The notes beneath the pieces are model-generated. The model made no database searches and was not told where the DNA came from. It was given only the letters and a program-made list of their open reading frames with translations. The position numbers and the translations under genes were made by a program. 64,000 nucleotides of DNA from Lachnospiraceae bacterium OM04-12BH (GTDB lineage Bacteria > Bacillota > Clostridia > Lachnospirales > Lachnospiraceae): contig QULQ01000003.1 of assembly GCA_003490145.1 (NCBI GenBank), positions 62,001 through 126,000 of the forward strand, written 5' to 3'. Positions 43,524 through 52,266 of the stretch are shown here, piece by piece. Every line of letters begins with the position of its first letter. The first letter of the stretch is position 1.

Positions 43524-44534
43524 ATGCAGAGGATTCTCAATGATCCGGACAATATTGTAGACGAGATGCTGAGCGGCTTTCTGAAAGCAAATAGTGATAT
43601 AGTAGAAGCCACGGAAAATAAGCGGGTTGTTAAAGCCAGATGCAAAGGCGAAGGAAAGGTTGGCGTGATCACCGGAGGCGGCTCCGGACATAAACCGGCA
43701 TTCATTGGTTATGTTGGAGAAAATATGTGCGATGCTGCAGCAGTTGGTGAAATCTGTTCTTCCCCTACAGCAGTTGCCTTTCTTGATGCGGCCAAATGTG
43801 CAGATCAGGGAAAGGGAGTAGCCTGTCTCTATGGAAATTATTCCGGGGATAACATGAATGTAAAAATGGCTGTGAAAATGGCACAGAAGCAGGGCCTGAC
43901 GATAAAGACAGTGATTGCCAATGATGATGTGGCCAGCGCTCCTAAGAATCAGAGAGAAAAGAGAAGAGGAGTTGCCGGGGAGATCTTTATGTGGAAATGT
44001 GGCGGTGCCAAGGCTGCAATGGGCGGTTCACTTGATGAGGTGATCAATGCAGCACAAAAGGCAATTGACCATACGAGGAGTGTTGGTATTGGTCTGACAC
44101 CATGTACACTTCCGGCAGTGGGACATCCCAATTTTGAGATCAAGGATGGCACTATGGAGGTAGGGATAGGACACCATGGAGAGCCTGGAATAGAAGTGTG
44201 TGAGCTGGAAACGGCTGATAAAATGGCAAAGAGAATGACAGATATCATCCTGCCGGACTATCCTTTTGAAGCAGGTGATGAGGTTGCAGTGCTGGTTTCC
44301 GGGCTTGGGGCGACACCGGTAATGGAATTGTATGTATTATACAATGAGGTGGAAAAGCTTCTGCAGGAAAAAGGAATTGCAGTCTACAGAGCATATGTGG
44401 GAAATTATTTTACATCATTAGATATGATGGGTGCAACGCTTACATTAATGAAGCTTGATGAGGAATTAAAGGAGCTCCTTGATATGCCTGTTAATACAGT
44501 AGGATTGAAGCAAAAAGGGAAGGAGAAGGGATGA
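43524..44534 (+). CDS. dhaK: Dihydroxyacetone/erythrulose kinase subunit, DhaK-like
   Basis: The 336-residue protein is the sugar-binding half of a dihydroxyacetone-type kinase: ITGGGSGHKPAFIGY, YGNYSGDNMNVKMA and the histidine that covalently holds the ketose in GIGHHGEPGIEV. Relatives in tetritol pathways act on erythrulose. ATG 43524 overlaps no other gene but is only one base after the dehydrogenase stop, with GGAGGG ahead. No DhaM phosphocarrier gene follows, so it may use ATP. Confidence 0.9.
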   Translation: MQRILNDPDNIVDEMLSGFLKANSDIVEATENKRVVKARCKGEGKVGVITGGGSGHKPAFIGYVGENMCDAAAVGEICSSPTAVAFLDAAKCADQGKGVACLYGNYSGDNMNVKMAVKMAQKQGLTIKTVIANDDVASAPKNQREKRRGVAGEIFMWKCGGAKAAMGGSLDEVINAAQKAIDHTRSVGIGLTPCTLPAVGHPNFEIKDGTMEVGIGHHGEPGIEVCELETADKMAKRMTDIILPDYPFEAGDEVAVLVSGLGATPVMELYVLYNEVEKLLQEKGIAVYRAYVGNYFTSLDMMGATLTLMKLDEELKELLDMPVNTVGLKQKGKEKG

Positions 44535-45172
44535 AAGCGTTTCATAACAAGGATGGAAAGCCTGTTCTGATGAGGATGGTCAGTGGAATTAAAGAAAATA
44601 AGGATTACCTCGGTGAAATTGACGGCCTGATCGGAGACGGTGATCATGGGATGAATATGAATAAAGGCTTTAGCCTGTTTCAGCAGCGGTTTGAAAAGGA
44701 AACGTTTGATCTGAGCGAAGGTCTGAGAGAGCTGGGGATGATTCTGCTTAATGAAATCGGCGGTTCCATGGGGCCGATCTACGGAACTGTATTTATGGCA
44801 ATGGCAGACGAAGCAGATGGAAAAGATGAGATTACAGTTTCAGATCTGTACCAGATGCTGGATCAGGCGAAAAAGGAGCTGGAAGAGCTTGTTGGAGCAA
44901 GAACAGGCGATAAAACGCTGATGGATACACTGACACCTGCAGTGGCAGCTTTGGAAAAAGCCGGCCAGGAGGGTGCGGATATGCAGACTGCCCTTGTACA
45001 GATGAAAAAGGCTGCAGAGAGTGGAAGAGATTCCACGAAGGATATGATAGCAAAATTCGGACGTGCCAGCAGACTTGGGGAACGGTCAAGAGGTGTACTG
45101 GATGCCGGGGCTGTATCCTGCTGTATCCTGCTTCAGAGCTTTGCAGACGGTATAATGGAGGTGATCGGGTGA
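44531..45172 (+). CDS. dhaL: Dihydroxyacetone/erythrulose kinase nucleotide-binding subunit, DhaL-like
   Basis: The 213-residue protein is the DhaL half with the nucleotide and metal residues in LIGDGDHGMNMNKGF and GGSMGPIYGTVF, and the helix-bundle signature ARTGDKTLMDTL. It phosphorylates the ketose bound to DhaK. Its ATG overlaps the dhaK stop (ATGA), and its stop overlaps the next GTG, so all four genes are coupled. Without DhaM nearby, whether ATP or a phosphorylated carrier is used is open. Confidence 0.9.
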   Translation: MKAFHNKDGKPVLMRMVSGIKENKDYLGEIDGLIGDGDHGMNMNKGFSLFQQRFEKETFDLSEGLRELGMILLNEIGGSMGPIYGTVFMAMADEADGKDEITVSDLYQMLDQAKKELEELVGARTGDKTLMDTLTPAVAALEKAGQEGADMQTALVQMKKAAESGRDSTKDMIAKFGRASRLGERSRGVLDAGAVSCCILLQSFADGIMEVIG

Positions 45173-45642
45173 AACTTGCAATTGGCTGTGATGAAGCAGC
45201 ATATCAGCTGAAAAAGACGATAATGGAGCATTTGTCTGATATCGGTGTTGAATATGAGGATTACGGAGCGGCAGAGGGAGAAACTGTTTTATACCCGGAT
45301 ATAGCAAGGAAGGTAGCTGAGGCAGTAGCAGAAGGAAAATATGAGCGGGGCATTCTGGTTTGCGGAACTGGAATCGGAATGGCTATTACGGCCAATAAAG
45401 TCCCGGGGATACGGGCAGCAGTCTGTCATGACCCGTATTCTGCAGAGAGAGCCAGAAAAAGCAATGACGCACAGATCCTCTGCATGGGAGAAAGAGTGAT
45501 CGGGAAGGAGCTGGCTAAATGCCTGGTTGATATCTGGCTAAAAGCAGAGTTCTCCGGCGGAGGATCACTTCCCAAGGTGAAACGGATCGGAGAAGTGGAA
45601 CAATACTATTTTGACAAAGTAAAAAAACAAGCATCTGATTGA
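45169..45642 (+). CDS. rpiB: RpiB/LacAB-type sugar phosphate isomerase
   Basis: The 157-residue enzyme belongs to the ribose 5-phosphate isomerase B family: IGCDEAAYQLK, VCGTGIGMAI (the phosphate/active-site loop) and CHDPYSAERARKSNDA. Paralogues in tetritol catabolism interconvert erythrulose phosphate and erythrose 4-phosphate, which fits its neighbours. It starts at GTG 45169 overlapping the dhaL stop. It ends the first operon; the next promoter begins inside its last codons (45639). Confidence 0.88.
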   Translation: MKLAIGCDEAAYQLKKTIMEHLSDIGVEYEDYGAAEGETVLYPDIARKVAEAVAEGKYERGILVCGTGIGMAITANKVPGIRAAVCHDPYSAERARKSNDAQILCMGERVIGKELAKCLVDIWLKAEFSGGGSLPKVKRIGEVEQYYFDKVKKQASD

Positions 45643-45667
45643 CATTTTCTGCTGCATGGAATATACT
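45639..45667 (+). promoter_or_regulatory. Consensus promoter for the hydrolase/ABC operon
   Basis: TTGACA (45639-45644), 17 bases, TATACT (45662-45667). The -35 overlaps the rpiB stop codon. Confidence 0.75.
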
Positions 45668-45679
45668 ATGATTAAGAAA

Positions 45680-45694
45680 TGAAATTAAATTTCA
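45680..45694 (+). promoter_or_regulatory. Palindromic operator candidate
   Basis: TGAAAT-TAA-ATTTCA, just past the predicted transcription start. It is the size and form of IclR-family sites; the IclR gene is at 52267. Another half site, TGAAATTCA, follows at 45700-45708. Confidence 0.5.
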
Positions 45695-45729
45695 AATAAT
45701 GAAATTCAAAAAACAAGTGAGGTGAAGGT

Positions 45730-47928
45730 ATGAATTATCATATTTTGGATTCGCTCGATTTAAGGGCATTTGACAACAGGGAGAAGGATTATGGGGTACA
45801 TAATTATTTGGAAACGCTTGGGTTTGTTCCAGATGCTGTTACCCTGCTGGAATGCTCTGTAGAACAGGTTCATTCCTATAACGGGATCATTGATAATGCG
45901 ACAGTGCCTTACCTGTGGACATGCGAAAGAGAAATGCCGGGTGGTAACGTCTGGAGTCAGAGGCAGCTGTACGGATTGGTAGAGGAACTGCATAAGGCAG
46001 GAACCAAATTTTTCTTTGGTGCACTTGCCCAGCCGAATATACATGATGAATACAATACCAGAGCAGAATGGCTTATGGAGCATGCAGATGAATATGATAT
46101 TTTCATCATGACAAGGGATGGCGGTTCCTTAAGGAATAGTACAGGATCCATTAATCCGCTGAGAAGGCTTCCGGATGGACGCTACTATGAAGATGTATTT
46201 CTGGAAGATCTGATCAGGTATCTGGAGGATTTTCATATGGATGGCTTTCTGGCAGGGGATGGCTGGTGCGGTCTTGGCGTTATGCTGAAGGATGGAGATT
46301 TCCATCCGGATATGATCGATCAGTTTGAAACCTGGTCAGGAATAAAGGTTAAGGGTGAGAAGACGTCTGAACAGGCAGACTTTATTTGGAATGATCCCGG
46401 GAACCGGTCTCTTTGGATGAAGTTTTATGCGCAGAGGTGGGCTTCTTTCTTTAAAAAAATGAAACAGGGATTGGAAAAGCATGGAAAAGAATTTGTTTCC
46501 ATGGATCCCTGGGCAAGAGGAGCTGTAGATGCAATTTATGACTACGGTGTGGATTATAAGCTGTTGTCCGAAAGCGGTGTGGGTGCAGTCTGCATCCAGG
46601 CAAGAGAGGAAAACTGGGGACACAGAGGCGGTGAGTGGCTGTATGTATGGGAAGCCGGTGAAATTGTCAGCTTTGTGACAAGCAGGGCATATGCACCGGA
46701 TCTGCATCTGTACTGGGCAATTGCCACCTGCAATGCACCGGAGCACTGGATTGCAGTTAAGGATATGCCAAATGCGCTGGAGAGACAGTCATTATCACTG
46801 CCAAGTACAACCTTTATCAATGAGGAAGGAAATTATATCCGCGCAACAGAGGGACTACAGTTTATTTTTGGAACAGACCTGGAGAAGCAGGACTGGAAAT
46901 TCCTGAAGGACAGATGGGATATAGGATTCGAAGAACCCATTCTGAAAACAAACGGACCTGTGCTTGTATTTTCAGATGCAGTGTATCAGTATCATTTGGA
47001 CAGGGGCGAACGGTGGGAGCTGACAGCTCCGGGATTAAGAGCCATTATGGCAGGTGCATCGATCCACTGTGCTGTTAACAGTAAGAATCTGAAGAAAAGT
47101 AACGCAGACGGATATGTTCTTGTCAATCCTATGGGAATCACCAACGAAGAGGTTGAGGCACTTCTTGAGAAGAACAGGCAGGGAGCCGGGATCGTTGTGA
47201 TCGGAAATACCGATAATGAATATCTGATCCGTGAGCTGGGACTGAAAAGAGCGGAAGCGAAGGAAGCTGACTGTCTCTGTCTGGATCAGGAAGCAATAGA
47301 GAAATACTGGAAGGGCATTGACTGTGATGCACTGGCCTGTGTAAAGGATGGTAAGTTTGTAGAACAGGTTGTTTCTGTAAAGCCGGTTTATAACACCAAA
47401 AGCAGAACGGAAGACAAGGCACTGTTCCAGGCAGTAGATGCACAGGTACTAATAGGGCTTCAGACAGAGGCTGGGATTTATGCAGGTACAACGATAAGGG
47501 AAGCAGGGGAGAATACAGGATTACGAATGTATGTAAGTCGTTCCTATGAATGGCCAAAGACCCTGGCAAGGTGGAATTTTAAATTCACAATGAGAAGCTT
47601 TGCGGAAGAATTACCGGATGATGTAGATAGATTGAATGCACATTTAATGAACAGGGTATGCGGAAATATTGCTCATGCGTCAGAAGGACAGATTTATCAG
47701 TATGAGATACATGAGGATGGCACGCTGCATATCGGGCTTGGCAATATGGGAAATATGTTTTATGGAAAGCCGGTATTATACGTGGAAGACGATATCTGTT
47801 TTCATGATGATTATGCAATTCAACGATATACACCGGGCGGGTATATCCATTTTGACACAACATTACACACGATAAAGGTGGAGGTACCACCGTTAGGCAG
47901 TACACATGTGAAGCTTAAAAGAAAATAA
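45730..47928 (+). CDS. Putative glycoside hydrolase-like TIM-barrel protein, family not recognised
   Basis: I do not recognise a family. The 732-residue cytoplasmic protein (no signal peptide) appears to have an N-terminal alpha/beta barrel (about 1-390; segments such as MDGFLAGDGWCGLG, VSMDPWARGAVDAIYDYG and GAVCIQAREENWG), a flavodoxin-like domain (about 400-545; GPVLVFSDAVYQY, GAGIVVIGNTDNEY) and a beta-rich C-terminus. This order resembles GH42 and related families, whose barrel is followed by a trimerisation domain. The acids in the quoted segments are the first catalytic candidates. Genes for uptake and downstream oxidation follow, so hydrolysis of an imported glycoside is likely. AGGTGAAGG precedes ATG 45730. 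Confidence 0.7.
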   Translation: MNYHILDSLDLRAFDNREKDYGVHNYLETLGFVPDAVTLLECSVEQVHSYNGIIDNATVPYLWTCEREMPGGNVWSQRQLYGLVEELHKAGTKFFFGALAQPNIHDEYNTRAEWLMEHADEYDIFIMTRDGGSLRNSTGSINPLRRLPDGRYYEDVFLEDLIRYLEDFHMDGFLAGDGWCGLGVMLKDGDFHPDMIDQFETWSGIKVKGEKTSEQADFIWNDPGNRSLWMKFYAQRWASFFKKMKQGLEKHGKEFVSMDPWARGAVDAIYDYGVDYKLLSESGVGAVCIQAREENWGHRGGEWLYVWEAGEIVSFVTSRAYAPDLHLYWAIATCNAPEHWIAVKDMPNALERQSLSLPSTTFINEEGNYIRATEGLQFIFGTDLEKQDWKFLKDRWDIGFEEPILKTNGPVLVFSDAVYQYHLDRGERWELTAPGLRAIMAGASIHCAVNSKNLKKSNADGYVLVNPMGITNEEVEALLEKNRQGAGIVVIGNTDNEYLIRELGLKRAEAKEADCLCLDQEAIEKYWKGIDCDALACVKDGKFVEQVVSVKPVYNTKSRTEDKALFQAVDAQVLIGLQTEAGIYAGTTIREAGENTGLRMYVSRSYEWPKTLARWNFKFTMRSFAEELPDDVDRLNAHLMNRVCGNIAHASEGQIYQYEIHEDGTLHIGLGNMGNMFYGKPVLYVEDDICFHDDYAIQRYTPGGYIHFDTTLHTIKVEVPPLGSTHVKLKRK

Positions 47929-47935
47929 ATAAAAC

Positions 47936-47955
47936 GACAGTCTATAGGAACTGTC
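47936..47955 (+). other. Small hairpin before the binding-protein gene
   Basis: GACAGT/ACTGTC with an eight-base loop and no U-run. Possibly an RNA processing or stabilising element that raises the level of the binding-protein message. Confidence 0.45.
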
Positions 47956-47978
47956 ACACAATCAAAGGAGGTATGGTT

Positions 47979-49412
47979 ATGAAGAGAAAAATGAAAGCAG
48001 TAGCGGCTTTGTCACTTGCAGCAGTAATGCTGCTTGCAGGGTGCGGCAGCAGTAAGGGTACACAGGATGGAGGAAGCGCCGCAGCAGCAGACACAGCAGC
48101 AGACACAGCTGAGCAGCAGGCAGGTACAGAAACTGCAGCATCCGATTCAGGAGAGAAGATAGTTATCCGTGTTGTCGGACCTATGGAAAATGAAAATGAT
48201 ACAACAAATCCTGTTACCAAGCAGACAGTCAGAGGTTACTATGTGATCAAGGAGTTATATGAGGCAGAGCATCCTAATGTAGAGCTGCAGCTGACAGGTA
48301 TTCCGTGGGACAGCTGGCAGGCAAAGCTGACAACAGTAGCGGCAGCAAACCAGGTTGACGTTGTTGTACATGGTGCAAGTATTGTGGATATAGTAGAAGA
48401 TCTGACACCTTATGCGGAAAAGGACGGAGAGTTCCTGGATGGACTTTTACTGAAATATTCCTACAGAAGAGCAGATAAGTCCAATTACACAAAATTGGTT
48501 CCTACCGGTATCCCGATCACAGCGGCAGCAACATCTATTATGTATGATAAGAAGATCTTTGATGATTATGGACTTGACTATCCTGATGAGACATGGACAT
48601 GGGAAGATGTGCTTGATGCGGCAAAGAAAATGACAGGTACAGATCCGGTGACTGGTGAGCAGACATATGGCTATTATATTGACGGTGCAAGCAGTGACTG
48701 GGTAGGACGTTCCCTGATCGGCTACTATTTTTCAAAGGATACTAAGGTAATTGAATATGCAGACAAGCAGATGGATACGAAGGTGAACTATACTTCTCCT
48801 GAAGCACTGAAGGGCTTCGAATTCGTAGATGAACTGGCAAAGACATGTCCTAAGGGCTTCCTGGAAGGACGTGGAGCAGAAAACTTTGGAACAGAAAATA
48901 ATAATATTGCTATGTGGTATTCACAGAACCTGGTATCCAATTACCAGAAAACAGAAAGCCTTGGTCTGACAGACCGTTATGGCTATGCATATTCCCCGGT
49001 ACTGGAAAATGGACGTGAGGGCTGGGCAAACTTTACCGGTGACTGGAATATGGCAATCGCAAAGAATGCACAGAATAAGGAAGCATGCTGGGAATTCATC
49101 AAATGGATGGCAACAAATCAGGACATTGCAGACTGGTGTTGGGAAAGCGGTAAGATCCCGAATAACAAGGAGGCTATTGAGCGGTTATCAGCTGAAAATA
49201 TTCCTTTTGCAGATGTATTCTTCAATACACTGGCAGCAACACCCGATAACTTCACTATTTTTGCAAGTGAGTATGATGATGCATTCCTTGGAAGTTCCAA
49301 TGCATTCAAGGCAAATGGACTGTCTGCGATGTTTGCAGGTGATCTGACACCAGAGGAGGCTGCTGAAAATATTCAGGCTGCTTATGAGGAACAGGCGGCA
49401 TCCTATCAATAA
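47979..49412 (+). CDS. Sugar ABC transporter substrate-binding lipoprotein
   Basis: The 477-residue protein has a lipoprotein signal with the lipobox LLAGCGSS (cysteine at about residue 22), an Ala/Asp/Thr-rich linker and an extracellular carbohydrate-binding domain (family 1 type: KMTGTDPVTGEQTYGYY, NTENNNIAMW-like segments, WEFIKWMATNQDIADW). Full-length for the family. AAAGGAGGT lies seven bases before ATG 47979, and the ATG two codons earlier is too close. Hairpins on both sides could set its message above that of the permeases. The ligand is unknown; it probably feeds the 732-residue protein. Confidence 0.93.
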   Translation: MKRKMKAVAALSLAAVMLLAGCGSSKGTQDGGSAAAADTAADTAEQQAGTETAASDSGEKIVIRVVGPMENENDTTNPVTKQTVRGYYVIKELYEAEHPNVELQLTGIPWDSWQAKLTTVAAANQVDVVVHGASIVDIVEDLTPYAEKDGEFLDGLLLKYSYRRADKSNYTKLVPTGIPITAAATSIMYDKKIFDDYGLDYPDETWTWEDVLDAAKKMTGTDPVTGEQTYGYYIDGASSDWVGRSLIGYYFSKDTKVIEYADKQMDTKVNYTSPEALKGFEFVDELAKTCPKGFLEGRGAENFGTENNNIAMWYSQNLVSNYQKTESLGLTDRYGYAYSPVLENGREGWANFTGDWNMAIAKNAQNKEACWEFIKWMATNQDIADWCWESGKIPNNKEAIERLSAENIPFADVFFNTLAATPDNFTIFASEYDDAFLGSSNAFKANGLSAMFAGDLTPEEAAENIQAAYEEQAASYQ

Positions 49413-49430
49413 AGAAACAAAAATGGAGCA

Positions 49431-49455
49431 GGGCTTTCACCGTGTGTGAAAGCCC
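49431..49455 (+). terminator. Hairpin between binding protein and permeases
   Basis: GGGCTTTCAC (49431-49440) pairs fully with GTGAAAGCCC (49446-49455). With no U-run it is an attenuator or 3' stabiliser. This arrangement often lowers permease expression relative to the binding protein. Confidence 0.6.
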
Positions 49456-49485
49456 GCACATCCCAGACAGAAAGGGAGAGATTGG

Positions 49486-50409
49486 ATGAATAAGAAAATT
49501 GGATCTCGGAATTTTGGAAAAAATGTTTATAAATGGAAAAAGAATCTGATCTGGCTGACTTTTCTGTTACCGACATTTATCTGCCTTCTGATTCTGACTT
49601 ATATCCCAACGATCAAGGCTGTGAATTACAGCTTTCACGATGTAAATGTGATCGGGGAAATACAGAGTAATGTGGGTTTCCAAAATTATAAGGTGCTGTT
49701 GGAGAGCAGCGGCTTTCGAAAATCGATACTGAATACATTGATTCTGGCGTTGATGTCATTACTGGCAATCCCTTTGGGATTTGTGATTGCCTGTGGTGCA
49801 AACGGGGTAAGGAATAAAAAGGCACAAACGGTATTCCGGCTTGGATTCTATATGCCTAATATTATAACAGGAGTCAGCATCGTGCTGATCTTCCAGTACA
49901 TATTACAGGTAGACAACGGACTGATCAATCTGGCGCTTTCTAATATCCTTGGTAAAAAAATAGAGATTGGCTGGTTATCAGATCCTTCTCTGACAAAGGT
50001 AGGGGCAAGCATTATCCAGATATGGACTACACTTGGTTATAACATGCTGATCTGTCTGGCAGGGCTTCAGTCTATCCCTACTGAGCTGTATGAGGCTGCG
50101 ATGATGGATGGTGCAGGCAGCTTCCGGAGATGGCGGTATATTACGATACCACTTATGCGTAATAATTTCATCTTTCTGTTTATAACAGGTATTATCAGCG
50201 GCTTCAGCAGATTTACCGATCTGTATATTTTGTCAGGAAATTCGTCATCCGGTAAGCCGGCAGGATCCTTACAGACGATATTGATGTATATATATCAGTA
50301 CAGCTTTGAAAATCCGAGCTATGGATTGTCCTGTGCCGGAGCGGTTATCTTATTTATTATTGTATTTACGGTTACTGCGATTAACTTAAAGGTAACGAAA
50401 ACGATTTAG
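49486..50409 (+). CDS. Sugar ABC transporter permease (MalF-type)
   Basis: The 307-residue membrane protein has six hydrophobic segments and the EAA loop AAMMDGAGSFRRWRYITIPL that contacts the ATPase. A charged N-terminus of about 25 residues precedes the first segment. GGGAG lies before ATG 49486. It pairs with the next permease; no ATPase gene is in the cluster, so a shared MsmK/UgpC-type ATPase encoded elsewhere is inferred. Confidence 0.93.
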   Translation: MNKKIGSRNFGKNVYKWKKNLIWLTFLLPTFICLLILTYIPTIKAVNYSFHDVNVIGEIQSNVGFQNYKVLLESSGFRKSILNTLILALMSLLAIPLGFVIACGANGVRNKKAQTVFRLGFYMPNIITGVSIVLIFQYILQVDNGLINLALSNILGKKIEIGWLSDPSLTKVGASIIQIWTTLGYNMLICLAGLQSIPTELYEAAMMDGAGSFRRWRYITIPLMRNNFIFLFITGIISGFSRFTDLYILSGNSSSGKPAGSLQTILMYIYQYSFENPSYGLSCAGAVILFIIVFTVTAINLKVTKTI

Positions 50410-50421
50410 GGGTGCTTGCGT

Positions 50422-51255
50422 ATGAAGAAGAAAAAGATATTTAGTCAGGCTGTTTTAATAACGATATTGGGAGCGGCACTGGTAATCGTACTGATTCCGA
50501 TTTTTTGGGCAATTTCCATGAGCTTTGATGCAACGACCATAGACGTGGTACCCAATCCACCCCGGTTTATTCCCAAGGAATTTTCTGTCTTTAATTATAA
50601 GTATGCATTGGAGGCAATTCCAATTGCCCGTTATTATATCAATACATTTTTGCTGACACTGATCAACACAGCGATATCTGTTTTTACTGCAATGGCTTGC
50701 GGTTATGCTTTTTCCAAGGGGAAATTTCCTTGTAAGGGAATTCTGTTCCTCATGGTTCTGGCGGTCATGATGATCCCGTTTGAAGTGCGTATGATTCCTC
50801 TTTTTTTACAGTATCGTGATTGGAATATGCTGGATACATGGTGGCCGCTGATCTTAGGTTCCTTTGCATGGGCATATGGGATCTTTCTGGCAAGACAGTT
50901 TATCGACAGTATACCGGATTCCCTGAGGGAATCAGCATCCATTGACGGTGCGGGAGAATGGTATATCTTTTTAAAGATCATTCTTCCTTTATGCGGACCG
51001 GTCATCGCAACGCTGGTTATTTTCCAGGTTGTGAACCAGTGGAATAATTTCCTTTGGCCGTTAGTTGTTGTTTCAAATCCTAAAAAACAGGTCATATCCG
51101 TTGGTCTTGCTATGTTTAATGCTTCAGAAACCGCAAGATATCTGGGACCCAGACTGGCAGTTTCCGTGCTTGGTGCAATACCGCTTATGATCGTGTACCT
51201 GTTTTTACAGAAATATATCGTACAGAGTGTTATGTTAAGCGGCGTAAAGGAATGA
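50422..51255 (+). CDS. Sugar ABC transporter permease (MalG-type)
   Basis: The 277-residue protein has six hydrophobic segments and the EAA loop ESASIDGAGEWYIFLKIILP. ATG 50422 lies behind GGGGTG; an in-frame TTG two codons earlier is less likely. It ends four bases into the start of the next frame, where the aldo/keto reductase has its own ribosome site (51257). Together with the preceding permease it forms the membrane channel of the importer. Confidence 0.93.
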   Translation: MKKKKIFSQAVLITILGAALVIVLIPIFWAISMSFDATTIDVVPNPPRFIPKEFSVFNYKYALEAIPIARYYINTFLLTLINTAISVFTAMACGYAFSKGKFPCKGILFLMVLAVMMIPFEVRMIPLFLQYRDWNMLDTWWPLILGSFAWAYGIFLARQFIDSIPDSLRESASIDGAGEWYIFLKIILPLCGPVIATLVIFQVVNQWNNFLWPLVVVSNPKKQVISVGLAMFNASETARYLGPRLAVSVLGAIPLMIVYLFLQKYIVQSVMLSGVKE

Positions 51256-51272
51256 TAAGGAGAACAGGATAT

Positions 51273-52253
51273 ATGAGACAGTTGAAGCTGAATAAAAGTG
51301 GAATTATAATACCTGTCATGTCTCTTGGAACATGGGCCTTTGGTGGTGATGCAATCTGGGGAAAGACAGATGAAATGCAGGCAATTGATACAGCACGGAG
51401 AGCTGTGGAAATGGGGATAGTACAGATTGATACTGCTCCTGCCTACGGAATGGGAAAAAGTGAAGAGATTCTTGGAGAGGCTTTGAAGGGGATCAGGGAT
51501 AAGGTTATCCTTTCAACCAAATGCGGACTGAGCTGGGATGAGGGAAATATAGGACAGCTGCATGTGGAAAGAGACGGACACAGGATTGTAAGAAATCTGT
51601 CAGCAAAAAGCATCAGAAAAGATCTGGAAAATAGCCTGAAACGGTTAAAAACAGAGTATATTGATATTTACTATGTGCATTATCCGGTATTTGGAACATA
51701 CGCTGTTCCTGTAGAGGAAACGATGGATGAACTGAACCGGATGAAAAAGGAAGGAAAAATCCGTGCAATTGGAGCTTCAAATATGAATCCGGAGGTTCTG
51801 AATGAATACTGTACTTATGCAGATATTGAGATCATTCAGGAAAAATACAGCCTTTTAGACAGAAAGGTGGAGGAAACGCTGTTACCGGTATGTCAGGAAA
51901 GAAAAATCCTGTTACAGGCTTATTCTCCCCTGGAGCAGGGTGTGCTGACAGAGCAGTTCCGGCAGAAGCGGGATACACCGGATCAGAAGAGATTTGTCAA
52001 TAAGCCATGGGGAAAGAAGGAGTGTCATGAGAGGATGCTTCAGATGTTTGATTCGTGGATGGATCTCTGTGAAAAGTATAACTGTCAGCTGGAGCATCTG
52101 GCAATAGCATGGATCTTAAAGCAGCCAGGAGTAAACATTCTTTGTGGAGCCAGAAAGATCACGCATCTTGAAAGCAATATCAAGGGAGCAGAGATCGCTT
52201 TGACAGAAGAGGATGCTGAAAGGATCCGCAGGGATGTAGAGTCTTTTTTATGA
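51273..52253 (+). CDS. Aldo/keto reductase
   Basis: The 326-residue enzyme has the AKR fold: aspartate and tyrosine of QIDTAPAYGMGKSEE, the lysine in VILSTKCG and the histidine in IYYVHYPVFG make up the catalytic tetrad, and ILCGARKITHLESNIKGA binds NADPH. It reduces or oxidises sugars and ketones. ATG 51273 follows AAGGAGA by nine bases. In this operon it may act on a sugar released by the 732-residue protein. Specificity is unknown. Confidence 0.93.
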   Translation: MRQLKLNKSGIIIPVMSLGTWAFGGDAIWGKTDEMQAIDTARRAVEMGIVQIDTAPAYGMGKSEEILGEALKGIRDKVILSTKCGLSWDEGNIGQLHVERDGHRIVRNLSAKSIRKDLENSLKRLKTEYIDIYYVHYPVFGTYAVPVEETMDELNRMKKEGKIRAIGASNMNPEVLNEYCTYADIEIIQEKYSLLDRKVEETLLPVCQERKILLQAYSPLEQGVLTEQFRQKRDTPDQKRFVNKPWGKKECHERMLQMFDSWMDLCEKYNCQLEHLAIAWILKQPGVNILCGARKITHLESNIKGAEIALTEEDAERIRRDVESFL

Positions 52254-52266
52254 TGAGGGAAACAAT

